Source: CAVQCX01 sp963775335 (GTDB lineage Bacteria; Pseudomonadota; Gammaproteobacteria; Chromatiales; Chromatiaceae). From it: a DNA stretch of 64,000 bases. Below are positions 44,389 through 53,925 of the stretch, in pieces (position 1 is the stretch's first letter; every line of letters starts with the position of its first letter). The DNA lies in NCBI GenBank assembly GCA_963775335.1, contig CAVZIJ010000003.1, forward strand, positions 2,418,001 through 2,482,000. Direction: 5' to 3'. A model generated the notes under the pieces. The model searched no databases and had not been told where the DNA came from. It saw only the letters and a list, made by a program, of their open reading frames with translations. The position numbers and the translations under genes are program-made.

Positions 44389-46059
44389 GTGCAGCCGCCG
44401 ATGGACCCCAGCACCATGTCGCAACGCACCGCCGAGATCGTTCTGATCAGCCTGGCCTGGGCCCTCATGGTGGCCTTGGCGCTGGCCTGCCGACCGCTCA
44501 CCCCGGTCGACGAGACCCGGTACCTGAGCGTCGCCTGGGAGATGTGGCACCGCGGCAATCTGCTGGTGCCCTTCCTCAACGGCGAGCCATACGCGCACAA
44601 GCCTCCGCTGCTGTTCTGGATGATGCAGCTGGGCTGGGCACTGTTCGGCGTCAACGAATGGTGGCCGCGGGCTGTGGGCCCCCTGTTCGCCCTCGGGAAC
44701 CTGTACCTCACCCTCGGTCTGGCACGAAAGATCTGGCCTGGCGAGGCGCAGTGGCATGGGCTGGTCCTGCCGATCCTCGCGGGCTCCCTGGCCTGGGCCG
44801 CCTACGGCACCGCAACTCTGTTCGATATGCCGCTGACGTTCTTCGCCCTGCTGGGCGTACAGGGGGTTTGGCAGGCACTGCACGGGGGGTGCCGATTCGG
44901 CCCCTGGCTGACGATCGCCTTGGCCATCGGGGCCGGCGTCCTCGACAAGGGTCCCGTCATCCTGCTGTTGATCCTGCCCGCCGCCGTCCTCGCGCCTTGG
45001 TGGACCCAGGACCGACCCGCTACCGGTTGGCCGGGTTGGTATCTGCGCACCGGGCTCGCCCTGCTGGGCGGCGCCGGGATCGCCCTGGCCTGGGCGATCC
45101 CCGCCGCGCTCGCGGGAGGGCCCGGCTATGCCGACGGCATTTTCTGGGGCCAGACGGCGGGCCGCATGGTCGAGTCCTTCGCCCACCAGCGTCCGATCTG
45201 GTGGTACGTCCCGCTCCTGCCGGTCCTGCTGTTCCCCTGGCTGCTGTGGGGAGGGACCTGGCGCGGTCTGAGACGCCTGCCGCTGGACGAGGGCAGCCGA
45301 TTCTGCATCGCCTGGGCGGCACCGACGTTCCTCGCCTTCTCGTTGATCAGCGGCAAACAGGTCCACTACCTGCTGCCAATCTTCCCCGCGTTCGCCATCC
45401 TCAGCGCGCGCGGTCTCGGACAGCTGGACGATCGTCCCACGCGGGGCGATCGGGTGGCGCTGGCCGCCTTCCTGCTGGTGCTGGCCGCCGCCTTCCCCCT
45501 GGCGCCGATGCTGCAGAACCGGGTACCGGATCTACAGTGGGTGACCGCTTCCTCCCCGTTGTGGGGGGTGCTCCTGGCCCTGATCGGCGCGGGTCTGCTG
45601 CTGCATCGTCCCCGCGCCTACCGATCCCAGGTCTGGCCCATGGGGCTGTCCGTCCTTGGGGCTCTCGCCGTCCTGCACCTGGGCCCGATCCGGGCCAACC
45701 GCAGCGCCTTCGATCTGGCGCCGCTGGCCAGGCGCATCGCGGCCCTCCAGGAGTCGGGGCACCCCGTCGCCCACTACGGACGCTACCAGGGCGACTATCA
45801 GTTCCTCGGCAGACTGCGGCAACCCATCGAGCAGCTCGACGACACCCCGGCCCTGCGCGCCTGGATCGCCGCCCACCCGGACGGATACGTGGTCTCGAGG
45901 TTCAGCACGCAGCTGCGCTCGGCAGCCGCCGATGCGCAGTACGTGCAGCGCTACCAGGAGGACGAGATCGGCCTGTGGAGCGCGCACAGCCTGGCGAAGC
46001 GCCAACGGCTGCCCGGCGAGAAGGGAACGGCCGAGATCAGCCCCCCAGCCGTTCCTTGA
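44389..46059 (+). CDS. ArnT-like membrane glycosyltransferase (PMT/GT39-GT83 superfamily)
   Basis: A 556-residue integral membrane protein with about a dozen hydrophobic helices. The first periplasmic loop contains PVDETRYLSVAWEMWHRGNL with the catalytic acidic pair, then PYAHKPPLLFWM, both typical of ArnT and related lipid-linked sugar transferases. Such enzymes move a sugar from a polyprenyl phosphate donor to lipid A or another acceptor. The acceptor here is unknown, as no arn genes are near. The GTG at 44389 is one start option; ATGs at 44401 and 44416 are others. Its 3' end overlaps gatB by 23 bp tail to tail. Confidence 0.8.
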   Translation: MQPPMDPSTMSQRTAEIVLISLAWALMVALALACRPLTPVDETRYLSVAWEMWHRGNLLVPFLNGEPYAHKPPLLFWMMQLGWALFGVNEWWPRAVGPLFALGNLYLTLGLARKIWPGEAQWHGLVLPILAGSLAWAAYGTATLFDMPLTFFALLGVQGVWQALHGGCRFGPWLTIALAIGAGVLDKGPVILLLILPAAVLAPWWTQDRPATGWPGWYLRTGLALLGGAGIALAWAIPAALAGGPGYADGIFWGQTAGRMVESFAHQRPIWWYVPLLPVLLFPWLLWGGTWRGLRRLPLDEGSRFCIAWAAPTFLAFSLISGKQVHYLLPIFPAFAILSARGLGQLDDRPTRGDRVALAAFLLVLAAAFPLAPMLQNRVPDLQWVTASSPLWGVLLALIGAGLLLHRPRAYRSQVWPMGLSVLGALAVLHLGPIRANRSAFDLAPLARRIAALQESGHPVAHYGRYQGDYQFLGRLRQPIEQLDDTPALRAWIAAHPDGYVVSRFSTQLRSAAADAQYVQRYQEDEIGLWSAHSLAKRQRLPGEKGTAEISPPAVP

Positions 46060-47491
46060 GCAGGTCGTTGACCTGCTGGGGGTTGGCCTTGCCCTGGGTC
46101 TTCTTCATGATCTGCCCGACGAAGAAACCGAGCATCTTGCCGCGCTTCTGCTCTTCGGCCTGGCGGTAGCTCTCCACCTGGGCGGGGTTGGCGGCGAGCA
46201 CTTCGTCGACGACACGCTCCAGCGCGCCGCTATCGGTGATTTGCTTGAGGCCACGAGCTTCGATGATCTCATCCGCCGTGCCCTCGCCGTTCCACATCGA
46301 CTCGAACACCTGTTTGGCGATCTTCCCCGAGATGGTCTGGTCGGTGAGCCGCTTGAGCAGCCCACCGAGCATCTCGGCGGAGACCGGCGAGCCGTCGATC
46401 TCCCGGCCCTCCTTGTTCAGGGCCGCGGCCAGATCTCCCATCACCCAGTTGGCCGCCGGCTTGGCCGCGCTGGCGCCGCCTCCTGCCGCCACGACCGCCT
46501 CGTAATAGTCCGACAAGGGCCTCGAGACGGTCAGCTGATCCGCGTCGTAGTCACCGAGGCCGTAGTCCTGGGTGAAGCGGGCGCGCTTGGCGTCGGGCAG
46601 CTCCGGCATCGCGGCCAGCACCTCGCCGACGAAGGCGTTGTCGATCTCCAGGGGCAGCAAGTCGGGGTCCGGGAAGTAGCGGTAATCCATGGCCTCTTCC
46701 TTGGAGCGCATGGAACGGGTCTCATCCCGGTCCGGATCGTACAGCCGGGTCTCCTGCACCACCGTGCCGCCACCCTCGATCAGGTCGATCTGACGATCGA
46801 TCTCGTAGTTGATGGCGCGCTCCATGAAGCGAAACGAGTTGATGTTCTTGAGCTCCGTCCGGGTTCCCAGGCGCTCCTGCCCCTTGGGCCGCACCGACAC
46901 ATTGGCGTCCACCCGCAAGGAGCCTTCCTGCATGTTGCCATCGCAGATCCCGAGGTAACGCACGATCTGGTGAATCTTGCGCGCATAAGCGACGGCCTCG
47001 CGGGCGGAGCCCATGTCGGGCTCGGAAACGATCTCTAGCAGTGGCACGCCCGCCCGGTTCAGGTCTATACCCGTCAGCCCATGAAAATCCTCGTGCAGGG
47101 ACTTGCCGGCGTCCTCTTCGAGGTGGGCCCGGGTCACCCCGATCAGCTTGCGCCCGCCGTCCTCAAGCAAGATCTCGACCTCGCCGCGCCCGACGATAGG
47201 GTGCTCGTACTGGCTGATCTGGTAGCCCTTTGGCAGATCGGGATAGAAGTAGTTCTTGCGCGCAAAGACCGAGCGGTGGCCAATCTCGGCGCGGATCGCA
47301 CAGCCGAAGCGCACCGCCATCCGAACAACGTCTGCGTTGAGAACCGGCAGCACCCCAGGCAGCCCGAGGTCGACCGCGCAGGCCTGGGTATTCGGAGGCG
47401 CGCCGAAGGCGGTCGAGGCCCCGGAGAAGATCTTGGAGCACGTCGCGAGCTGGGCATGGATCTCCAGCCCGATTACGGTTTCCCAGTCCAT
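46037..47491 (-). CDS. gatB: Aspartyl/glutamyl-tRNA amidotransferase subunit B
   Basis: A 484-residue GatB (MDWETVIGLEIHAQLATCSK), the kinase/amidating subunit of GatCAB that converts Glu-tRNA(Gln) or Asp-tRNA(Asn) to the amidated form. It has the conserved PNTQACAVDLGLPGVLPVLN and YFYPDLPKGYQISQYEHPI, and a C-terminal YqeY-like tail. It follows gatA by 25 bp. Presence of GatCAB implies that at least one of GlnRS or AsnRS is missing or supplemented in this organism. Confidence 0.97.
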   Translation of the reverse strand: MDWETVIGLEIHAQLATCSKIFSGASTAFGAPPNTQACAVDLGLPGVLPVLNADVVRMAVRFGCAIRAEIGHRSVFARKNYFYPDLPKGYQISQYEHPIVGRGEVEILLEDGGRKLIGVTRAHLEEDAGKSLHEDFHGLTGIDLNRAGVPLLEIVSEPDMGSAREAVAYARKIHQIVRYLGICDGNMQEGSLRVDANVSVRPKGQERLGTRTELKNINSFRFMERAINYEIDRQIDLIEGGGTVVQETRLYDPDRDETRSMRSKEEAMDYRYFPDPDLLPLEIDNAFVGEVLAAMPELPDAKRARFTQDYGLGDYDADQLTVSRPLSDYYEAVVAAGGGASAAKPAANWVMGDLAAALNKEGREIDGSPVSAEMLGGLLKRLTDQTISGKIAKQVFESMWNGEGTADEIIEARGLKQITDSGALERVVDEVLAANPAQVESYRQAEEQKRGKMLGFFVGQIMKKTQGKANPQQVNDLLKERLGG

Positions 47492-47516
47492 GCTCTCTTA
47501 CCTTTGAGCCCTGCGC

Positions 47517-48977
47517 TCACCCGGCCATCGCCGGCGCCGCGCGGTGCCAGTCGGTGGCCTGCTGGAGCTTGTGGGCCACGTTGAGCAGCTTCGCCTCGGC
47601 GAAGTAGTCGCCGACGATCTGCAACCCGACCGGCAGGCCCTCCGCCATCGGCGCGGGGACCGACATCGCCGGAAGCCCCGCCAGATTGGCCGCTATCGTA
47701 TAGATGTCGTTCAGGTACATCGTGACGGGATCGTCTGCCTTCTCACCGAGGCCGAACGCCGTGGTCGGAGAAGTGGGCCCCGCGATCACGTCCACCTGCT
47801 CGAAGGCGCGGCGAAAATCGTCCGAGATGAGCTGGCGGATCTGCTGAGCCTTCAGGTAATAGGCATCGTAGTAGCCCGCGGAAAGCGCATAGGTCCCGAT
47901 CAGGATGCGCCTCTTGACCTCGGCCCCGAAGCCTTCCGCTCGGGAGCGCTTGTAAAGATCTTCCAGGTCGCTCGGCTCGGCGCATCTATGCCCGAACCGA
48001 ACCCCGTCGAAGCGCGCGAGGTTCGATGAGCACTCGGCCGGGGCCACCACATAGTACGCAGGCACCGAGAGCCGGGCATTGGGCAGGCTGACCTCCACCG
48101 GCTCGGCACCGAGACGCCGGTAGGCGTCGATTGCGGCCTCGATGGAGCGGGCCACGGGCGCCGCCAGGCCTTCCTCGAAGTACTCCTTGGGCAGCCCGAT
48201 TCGCAGCCCCCGGATGTCTGCGTCCAGCGCCGCGTCGTAATCAGGCACCGGCTCCTGTGCGCTCGTGGAGTCCCGGGCATCGAAGCCGGCGATGACTTGC
48301 AGGATCGCTGCTGCATCGGCGGCACTGCGAGTCATCGGGCCGCCCTGATCCAGGCTCGATGCGAACGCGATCATGCCGTACCGCGATACACGACCGTAGG
48401 TGGGCTTCAGACCGGTGATGCCGGTGAGGGCGGCGGGCTGGCGTATGGACCCGCCAGTGTCGGTGCCGGTAGCCGCCACGGCCAGGCGCGCCGCCACCGC
48501 CGCCGCCGAGCCTCCGGAGGAGCCACCCGGGACGCGCTGCAAGTCCCAGGGATTGCGTACCGGGCCGTACCAGCTGGTCTCGTTGGACGACCCCATGGCA
48601 AACTCATCCATGTTCGTCTTGCCGAGACAGACCGCACCGGCCGCCTTGAGCCGCGCGACCACCGTGGCATCGTAGGGGGCGACGAAGCTATCGAGCATGC
48701 GCGAGCCGCAGCTCGTCCTCACCCCGTCGGTGCAAAAGATGTCCTTGTGGGCGATCGGGATTCCCACCAGGGGGCCGGCGTCCCCAGCGCGGATGCTCTG
48801 GTCGGCCCTCGCCGCCTCCTGCAGGGCCTGCTCGCCCGTTCGGCTGATGAAGGCGTTCAGCGCCGGGCTCAGGCGCTCGATGCGCTCCAGGAAATGTCCG
48901 ACCAGCTCCACGCTGGAAAACGCGCGGCTGCGCAGACCGGCGCCCAGCTCGGCGATACTTTTCTCGTGCAAAGACAT
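47517..48977 (-). CDS. gatA: Aspartyl/glutamyl-tRNA amidotransferase subunit A
   Basis: A 486-residue amidase-signature enzyme that releases ammonia from glutamine for GatB. The Ser-cisSer-Lys triad is visible: the lysine in GIPIAHKDIFCTDGV and the serines in GTDTGGSIRQPAALTGI, following PGGSSGGSAAAVAARLA. It is the middle gene of gatC-gatA-gatB, 57 bp after gatC. Confidence 0.97.
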   Translation of the reverse strand: MSLHEKSIAELGAGLRSRAFSSVELVGHFLERIERLSPALNAFISRTGEQALQEAARADQSIRAGDAGPLVGIPIAHKDIFCTDGVRTSCGSRMLDSFVAPYDATVVARLKAAGAVCLGKTNMDEFAMGSSNETSWYGPVRNPWDLQRVPGGSSGGSAAAVAARLAVAATGTDTGGSIRQPAALTGITGLKPTYGRVSRYGMIAFASSLDQGGPMTRSAADAAAILQVIAGFDARDSTSAQEPVPDYDAALDADIRGLRIGLPKEYFEEGLAAPVARSIEAAIDAYRRLGAEPVEVSLPNARLSVPAYYVVAPAECSSNLARFDGVRFGHRCAEPSDLEDLYKRSRAEGFGAEVKRRILIGTYALSAGYYDAYYLKAQQIRQLISDDFRRAFEQVDVIAGPTSPTTAFGLGEKADDPVTMYLNDIYTIAANLAGLPAMSVPAPMAEGLPVGLQIVGDYFAEAKLLNVAHKLQQATDWHRAAPAMAG

Positions 48978-49034
48978 GGGGTTACCTTGCGCGGGCCCGA
49001 CGCACGGTGAGAGCCTTTTCGAGCATGAGCCCGA

Positions 49035-49322
49035 TCACTCGATCACCTTGGGGACCAGATAGAGCCCCACCTCCGTGAGAGGCGCCACGGACTGGAACTT
49101 CGTGCGCTGGTCCGACTCGGACACCACATCGGGACGCAGCCGCTGGGGCATGTGCAGGGGGTGGGCCATGGGGGCGACGCCGCGGGTGTCGACCGCGTTC
49201 ATCTGCTCGACCAACGCGAGAATGTTGGACAGGTCCCGCGCCACGCCGTCCAGCTCGGCTTCACTCACCGCCAGCCGGGCCAGATGGGCGATCTTCTCGA
49301 CGTCCGCGCGCTCCAGGTACAT
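49035..49322 (-). CDS. gatC: Aspartyl/glutamyl-tRNA amidotransferase subunit C
   Basis: A 95-residue GatC (MYLERADVEKIAHLARLAVS) that wraps between GatA and GatB and stabilises the complex. The C-terminal LRPDVVSESDQRTKFQSVAP is typical. The frame is open upstream to 49400, but the family starts here, after a GAGG ribosome binding site. It is divergent from mreB across 230 bp. Confidence 0.94.
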   Translation of the reverse strand: MYLERADVEKIAHLARLAVSEAELDGVARDLSNILALVEQMNAVDTRGVAPMAHPLHMPQRLRPDVVSESDQRTKFQSVAPLTEVGLYLVPKVIE

Positions 49323-49439
49323 GGCTGCCTCGTGCTCGACTTGATCCAAACCGAAAAAGGCCGTCAAATTACCACAGATCCCAACGGGAGTGCAGGCCAC
49401 ATATCGCCGGCAAGCTGGCGTATTGTGCGACCTGCTTTC

Positions 49440-49468
49440 TTGCCGTCGCCTCCGGCCGTTGCTAGATT
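49440..49468 (+). promoter_or_regulatory. Probable sigma70 promoter for mreB and the cell-wall cluster
   Basis: TTGCCG (49440-49445) and TAGATT (49463-49468) are 17 bp apart, 85 bp upstream of the mreB ATG, within the divergent gatC-mreB spacer. No convincing promoter for gatC was found on the other strand, although a TTGACG hexamer occurs there. Confidence 0.55.
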
Positions 49469-49552
49469 ACGCCCTCCCCGCCGCCGCCGGCGTGCGGAGA
49501 CGCCCGGGTCCGGTTCCATACCACCCTTCAACCCATCGGAAGTACTGGCTAT

Positions 49553-50602
49553 ATGTTGCTAAGACGCATTCGGGGTCTGTTCTCCAACGACCTGTCCATA
49601 GACCTCGGGACGGCCAACACCCTCATCTACGCCCGCGGCCAGGGCATAGTGCTGAGCGAGCCCTCGGTGGTTGCGATCCGACACGATCGGGGCCCGGGCG
49701 GCAACAAATCCGTGGTCGCGGTGGGCGAAGAAGCCAAGCAGATGCTCGGTCGAACGCCCAGCAACATCACGGCCATCCGCCCGATGAAGGAGGGCGTGAT
49801 CGCCGACTTCACCGTCACGGAGAAGATGCTGCAGTACTTCATCCACAAGGTGCACGAGTCGAAGATTCTGCGCCCCAGTCCGCGGGTGCTGGTCTGCGTG
49901 CCCTGCGGCTCGACCCAGGTTGAGCGCCGCGCGATCAAGGAGTCGGCGCTCGGTGCCGGGGCGCGGGAGGTCTATCTGATCGAGGAGCCCATGTCCGCGG
50001 CAATCGGCGCGGGCCTGCCCGTGGACGAGCCCCGGGGCTCGATGGTGCTCGACGTCGGCGGCGGCACGTCCGAGGTCGCGATCATCTCGCTCAACGGCAT
50101 CGTCTACGCCAACTCGGTTCGGATCGGCGGCGACAAGTTCGACGAGGCGATCATCAGCTACGTGCGGCGCAACTACGGCACGCTGATCGGGGAGGCAACA
50201 GCCGAGCGCATCAAGAAAGAGATCGGCTCGGCGTTTCCCGGCAACGAAGTCCGGGAGATCGAGGTCAAGGGCCGCAATCTCGCCGAGGGCGTGCCCCGCA
50301 GCTTCACCCTGAACAGCAACGAGATCCTGGAGGCGCTGCAGGAGCCCCTCTCCGGTATCGTCGGGGCCGTCAAGACCGCCCTGGAGCAGACCCCGCCCGA
50401 GCTCGGCGCTGATGTGGCCGAGCGCGGCATCGTCCTGACCGGCGGCGGCGCCCTGCTGCGCGACATCGATCGGCTGGTCGAGGAAGAGACCGGGCTGCCG
50501 GTGGTGATCGCAGAGGATCCTCTCACCTGCGTCGCCCGAGGTGGGGGCCGCGCCCTGGAGCTCATCGACGAGCGGGGTGTGGAATTGTTCACCGTGGAGT
50601 GA
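49553..50602 (+). CDS. mreB: Rod shape-determining protein MreB
   Basis: A 349-residue bacterial actin that polymerises on the inner membrane and positions the elongasome. Nucleotide-binding motifs: SIDLGTANTLIYARGQG near the N-terminus, MVLDVGGGTSEVAIISLNGI (phosphate 2) and IVLTGGGALLRDIDRL (adenosine). The amphipathic start MLLRRIRGLFSNDL fits membrane attachment. It is the first gene of mreBCD-mrdA-rodA, so the cell is probably rod-shaped. Confidence 0.97.
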   Translation: MLLRRIRGLFSNDLSIDLGTANTLIYARGQGIVLSEPSVVAIRHDRGPGGNKSVVAVGEEAKQMLGRTPSNITAIRPMKEGVIADFTVTEKMLQYFIHKVHESKILRPSPRVLVCVPCGSTQVERRAIKESALGAGAREVYLIEEPMSAAIGAGLPVDEPRGSMVLDVGGGTSEVAIISLNGIVYANSVRIGGDKFDEAIISYVRRNYGTLIGEATAERIKKEIGSAFPGNEVREIEVKGRNLAEGVPRSFTLNSNEILEALQEPLSGIVGAVKTALEQTPPELGADVAERGIVLTGGGALLRDIDRLVEEETGLPVVIAEDPLTCVARGGGRALELIDERGVELFTVE

Positions 50603-50665
50603 GTCCGTGGATCGGCGCCCGGTACCGGCGCCGACCGCTAGACCATCAATCGAGGCCCTCCCGCG

Positions 50666-51553
50666 ATCAAACCGATCTTCGCCCAAGGGTCGTCGCAGGG
50701 CGCGCGCGTTCTTCTCGCGGCGGTCGTATCGTTGGTGTTGATGGTGGCGGACCAGCGTTACCATCATCTTGCCAACTTGCGCTCGGCCCTCTCCGCCGTC
50801 ACGTACCCCTTACAGCTGCTGGCCGAGGCGCCCGTGTCCCTAGGCCGCTGGTCTGAGAATACCTTTGCCGCACGTAGCACCCTGCGCGCGGAGAACGAGC
50901 GCCTGCACGAAGAGAATCTTATGCTGCACGGACGCCTGCAGAAGCTCGTCGCCCTCGAGACGGAGAACACGCGGCTGCGCGGCCTGCTCGAGTCCTCTTT
51001 CAAGGTCGGCGATCGCGTCCTGGTAGCCGAGCTGATGGCGGTGGACCTGGACCCGTACAAGCAGCAGATCCTGATCAGCCGAGGCAGCAGATCGGGGGTG
51101 TATGAGGGCCAGCCGGTACTCGACGCGAACGCCGTGATGGGCCAGGTCTCGCAGGTCACGCCCTTCACTTCCACGGTGGTCCTGATCACCGACACCTCTC
51201 ATGCCCTACCGGTACAGATCAATCGCAACGGGCTTCGCGCCATCGCGGTCGGCACCGGCCGCGTGAACGCCCTGGAGCTACCCCACCTGCCAAACAACGC
51301 GGACGTACAGGTCGGCGACCTTCTCGTCACCTCGGGCCTCGGCGGGCGTTTCCCGCCCGGGTACCCGGTGGCGGAGATCACATCCGTCGAGCACAAGGCC
51401 GGACAGCCGTTCGCAGAGGTATTCGCGACGCCCACTGCCCACCTGGACCGCACCCGCGAGGTACTGCTGGTCTGGACCCTGGACTCCGCGTCCAAGCCGA
51501 AAACGCCTGGCGATACCCAGGGCCCCGCCGCTCGGCCGACCAAGGAGCACTGA
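50666..51553 (+). CDS. mreC: Cell shape-determining protein MreC
   Basis: About 295 residues. MreC is a bitopic periplasmic protein that activates PBP2-RodA. A coiled coil (around SENTFAARSTLRAENERLHE) leads into the beta-domain (VLITDTSHALPVQINRNGLR, then LLVTSGLGGRFPPGYPV). The start is a problem. The first standard codon is TTG at 50732, which cuts into the membrane helix. The frame upstream reads IKPIFAQGSSQGARVLLAAV, matching the usual MKPIF start, but with ATC at 50666-50668 where ATG is expected. GAGG lies 10 nt before it. Either AUC initiates or the base is wrong. Confidence 0.9.
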   Translation: MKPIFAQGSSQGARVLLAAVVSLVLMVADQRYHHLANLRSALSAVTYPLQLLAEAPVSLGRWSENTFAARSTLRAENERLHEENLMLHGRLQKLVALETENTRLRGLLESSFKVGDRVLVAELMAVDLDPYKQQILISRGSRSGVYEGQPVLDANAVMGQVSQVTPFTSTVVLITDTSHALPVQINRNGLRAIAVGTGRVNALELPHLPNNADVQVGDLLVTSGLGGRFPPGYPVAEITSVEHKAGQPFAEVFATPTAHLDRTREVLLVWTLDSASKPKTPGDTQGPAARPTKEH

Positions 51554-51555
51554 GC

Positions 51556-52041
51556 GTGCAGCAAGGGCGCCGCGGAACCTGGGTCATCGTGCTCACGTTC
51601 GTCGTGGCCCTGGTGGCGGAGGTGCTGCCCCTGCCCGAGTGGGCGCAGGCCTTCCGCCCCCAGTGGTACACCCTGGCCCTGATCTACTGGTGCGTTGCCC
51701 TGCCCCAGCGGGTGGGCGTGGGCACGGGCTGGGCCCTCGGCTTGGTCGTCGATGCGCTGACTGGCACCGTGCTCGGCCAACACGCCCTGTCGCTCTCCCT
51801 GATCGCCTTCTTGAGCGTGAAGCTGCACCTGCGCATCCGGGTCTTCCCACTCTGGCAACAGTCGCTCACCGTGCTCACGCTGCTTGCGCTGGAGCGGCTG
51901 CTGTCTCTCTGGATCATCGGAATCACCGGATTTCCGACGCCGCCCCTGCGCTATTGGACGCCGGCCCTGGTCAGCACGCTGCTCTGGCCCTGGGTGTTCA
52001 TCGTCCTGCGGGATGTACGCCGACGCTTCGGGGTGAGCTGA
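51556..52041 (+). CDS. mreD: Rod shape-determining protein MreD
   Basis: A 161-residue integral membrane protein with about five hydrophobic segments, including EVLPLPEWAQAFRPQWYTLA and GVGTGWALGLVVDALTGTVL, typical of MreD. It completes the MreBCD membrane complex. It begins at a GTG with AAGGAG 9 nt upstream, right after mreC. Confidence 0.92.
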   Translation: MQQGRRGTWVIVLTFVVALVAEVLPLPEWAQAFRPQWYTLALIYWCVALPQRVGVGTGWALGLVVDALTGTVLGQHALSLSLIAFLSVKLHLRIRVFPLWQQSLTVLTLLALERLLSLWIIGITGFPTPPLRYWTPALVSTLLWPWVFIVLRDVRRRFGVS

Positions 52042-52077
52042 CGCCGCCGCCAGGCAGCCCGCCGGAACCCTCCAGCC

Positions 52078-53925
52078 GTGTCTCAGAACACCATCAAGAA
52101 CTACCAGGGCGAGAGCCGGCTGTTTCTCGCCCGCGCCATCGCCGCAGCCGTTGTCCTGGTGGTGCTGCTCGCTCTGGTCGTGGCTCGGCTGATCAATCTG
52201 CAGGTCATCCATCACGACCAATTCACGACCCAGTCGCGCGAGAACCGCGTCAAGTTGGTGCCGCTGCCTCCCACGCGAGGCCTGATCTACGACCGGAACG
52301 GGGTGCTGCTCGCGCAGAACCTGCCCACATTCAGCCTCGAGGTGACCCCCGACCGGGTCGACGATGTGGACTCGACCCTCAAGCGTCTGGGCAAGATCAT
52401 CCAGATCACCGACGACGACCGCGACCGGTTCTATCGCCTGCGGCGCCAGCGCCGACGCTTCGACAGCGTGCCGATCCGGGTACGGCTCACCGAAGAGGAG
52501 GTGGCCCGCTTTTCGGTCAACCGTCTGCGTTTTCCGGGCGTGGAGATCGCCGCCAACCTGGTCCGCGACTACCCCCTCGGCCCAGACCTTTCCCACGTGC
52601 TCGGGTACGTGGGGCGCATCAGCGAGGATGATCTGGATCAGATCGACGCCTCCAACTACGCCGGCACGACATACATCGGCAAGCTGGGCGTGGAGAAGGC
52701 CTACGAAGACGTCCTGCACGGCACGGTCGGCCTCCAGCAGGTAGAGGTCAATGCAATGGGCCGGGTGCTGCGGGTGCTCGAGAGCGACCCGCCCGTTCCA
52801 GGCAAGGACCTGTATTTGCACCTCGATGCGCGGCTTCAGGAGGTCGCGACCCAGGCGCTGGGCGAATATGCGGGCGCGGTGGTCGCGATCGACCCCAAGA
52901 CCGGCGGAGTATTGGCGCTGGTCAGCAAGCCCGGCTTCGATCCCAATTTGTTCGTCGAAGGCATAGCCCCCTCCATCTATCGCACGCTCGTGCAATCGGA
53001 GGACCGACCCCTGTTCAATCGGGCGCTGCGCGGGCAATACCCCCCGGGCTCGACGGTGAAGCCCTTCGTCGGCCTGGCGGGCCTCGAGCTGGGGGTCGTC
53101 GGGTACTCCGACCGGGTCTTCTGCCCCGGCTTCTACCGGTTGCCGGGTCAGACGCACCGGTACCGAGACTGGAAGAGAGCGGGGCATGGGAGCGTAGACT
53201 TGGACGACGCCATCGTGCAATCCTGCGATGTGTATTTCTACACGCTCGCCCACGCCATCGGGGTGGACCGTCTGCACGATTTCCTCAGCCAATTCGGCTT
53301 CGGGAGCCGCACCGGGATCGATCTGGTCGGCGAGATGTCGGGTCTGCTGCCCTCCAGCGAGTGGAAGGAGCGCACCAGAAGGCGGCCCTGGTATCCGGGT
53401 GAAACCCTGATCATGGGAATAGGCCAGGGTTTTCTCCTGGTCACGCCCATCCAACTGGCGACGGCTGTCGCAACTCTCGCCGCCGACGGCAAGCACATCT
53501 CTCCGCGTGTCGTGGACTACATCCAGGCCCCGGGCAGCAAAGACCCGCCCGAATACATCCACGGCCCCGTCACGCAACTGAAATGGCGCGACCCCGCGGA
53601 TTGGCAGCACATCATCGAGGCCATGGTGCATGTCGTCGAAGACCCGCATGGCACCGCCAAGCGCATCAAGACGGACGCCTACCACATTGGGGGCAAGACC
53701 GGCACGGCCCAGGTATTCACGATCAAACAAGACGAGAGATACGATGAGAACGCGATCGACATCAAGCTGCGCGACCACGCGCTGTTCATCGCATTCGCCC
53801 CAGCCGATGATCCTCGAATTGCCGTAGCGGTGATCGCCGAGCATGGCGGCCACGGCGCCTCGGTGGCCGCCCCCGTGGCACGCCGCGTCATGGATTATTA
53901 TCTGCTTGGAAAGGATCAGCCTTGA
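52078..53925 (+). CDS. mrdA: Penicillin-binding protein 2 (elongation transpeptidase)
   Basis: A 615-residue class B PBP. One N-terminal transmembrane helix (AIAAAVVLVVLLALVVARLI) precedes the pedestal domain and the transpeptidase domain. It has the active-site serine in PPGSTVKPFVGLAG, the second motif SCDVYFYTLAHAIGVDRL and the third motif GGKTGTAQVF. It crosslinks lateral-wall peptidoglycan in partnership with RodA. GTG start; its 3' end overlaps rodA by 4 bp. Confidence 0.96.
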   Translation: MSQNTIKNYQGESRLFLARAIAAAVVLVVLLALVVARLINLQVIHHDQFTTQSRENRVKLVPLPPTRGLIYDRNGVLLAQNLPTFSLEVTPDRVDDVDSTLKRLGKIIQITDDDRDRFYRLRRQRRRFDSVPIRVRLTEEEVARFSVNRLRFPGVEIAANLVRDYPLGPDLSHVLGYVGRISEDDLDQIDASNYAGTTYIGKLGVEKAYEDVLHGTVGLQQVEVNAMGRVLRVLESDPPVPGKDLYLHLDARLQEVATQALGEYAGAVVAIDPKTGGVLALVSKPGFDPNLFVEGIAPSIYRTLVQSEDRPLFNRALRGQYPPGSTVKPFVGLAGLELGVVGYSDRVFCPGFYRLPGQTHRYRDWKRAGHGSVDLDDAIVQSCDVYFYTLAHAIGVDRLHDFLSQFGFGSRTGIDLVGEMSGLLPSSEWKERTRRRPWYPGETLIMGIGQGFLLVTPIQLATAVATLAADGKHISPRVVDYIQAPGSKDPPEYIHGPVTQLKWRDPADWQHIIEAMVHVVEDPHGTAKRIKTDAYHIGGKTGTAQVFTIKQDERYDENAIDIKLRDHALFIAFAPADDPRIAVAVIAEHGGHGASVAAPVARRVMDYYLLGKDQP

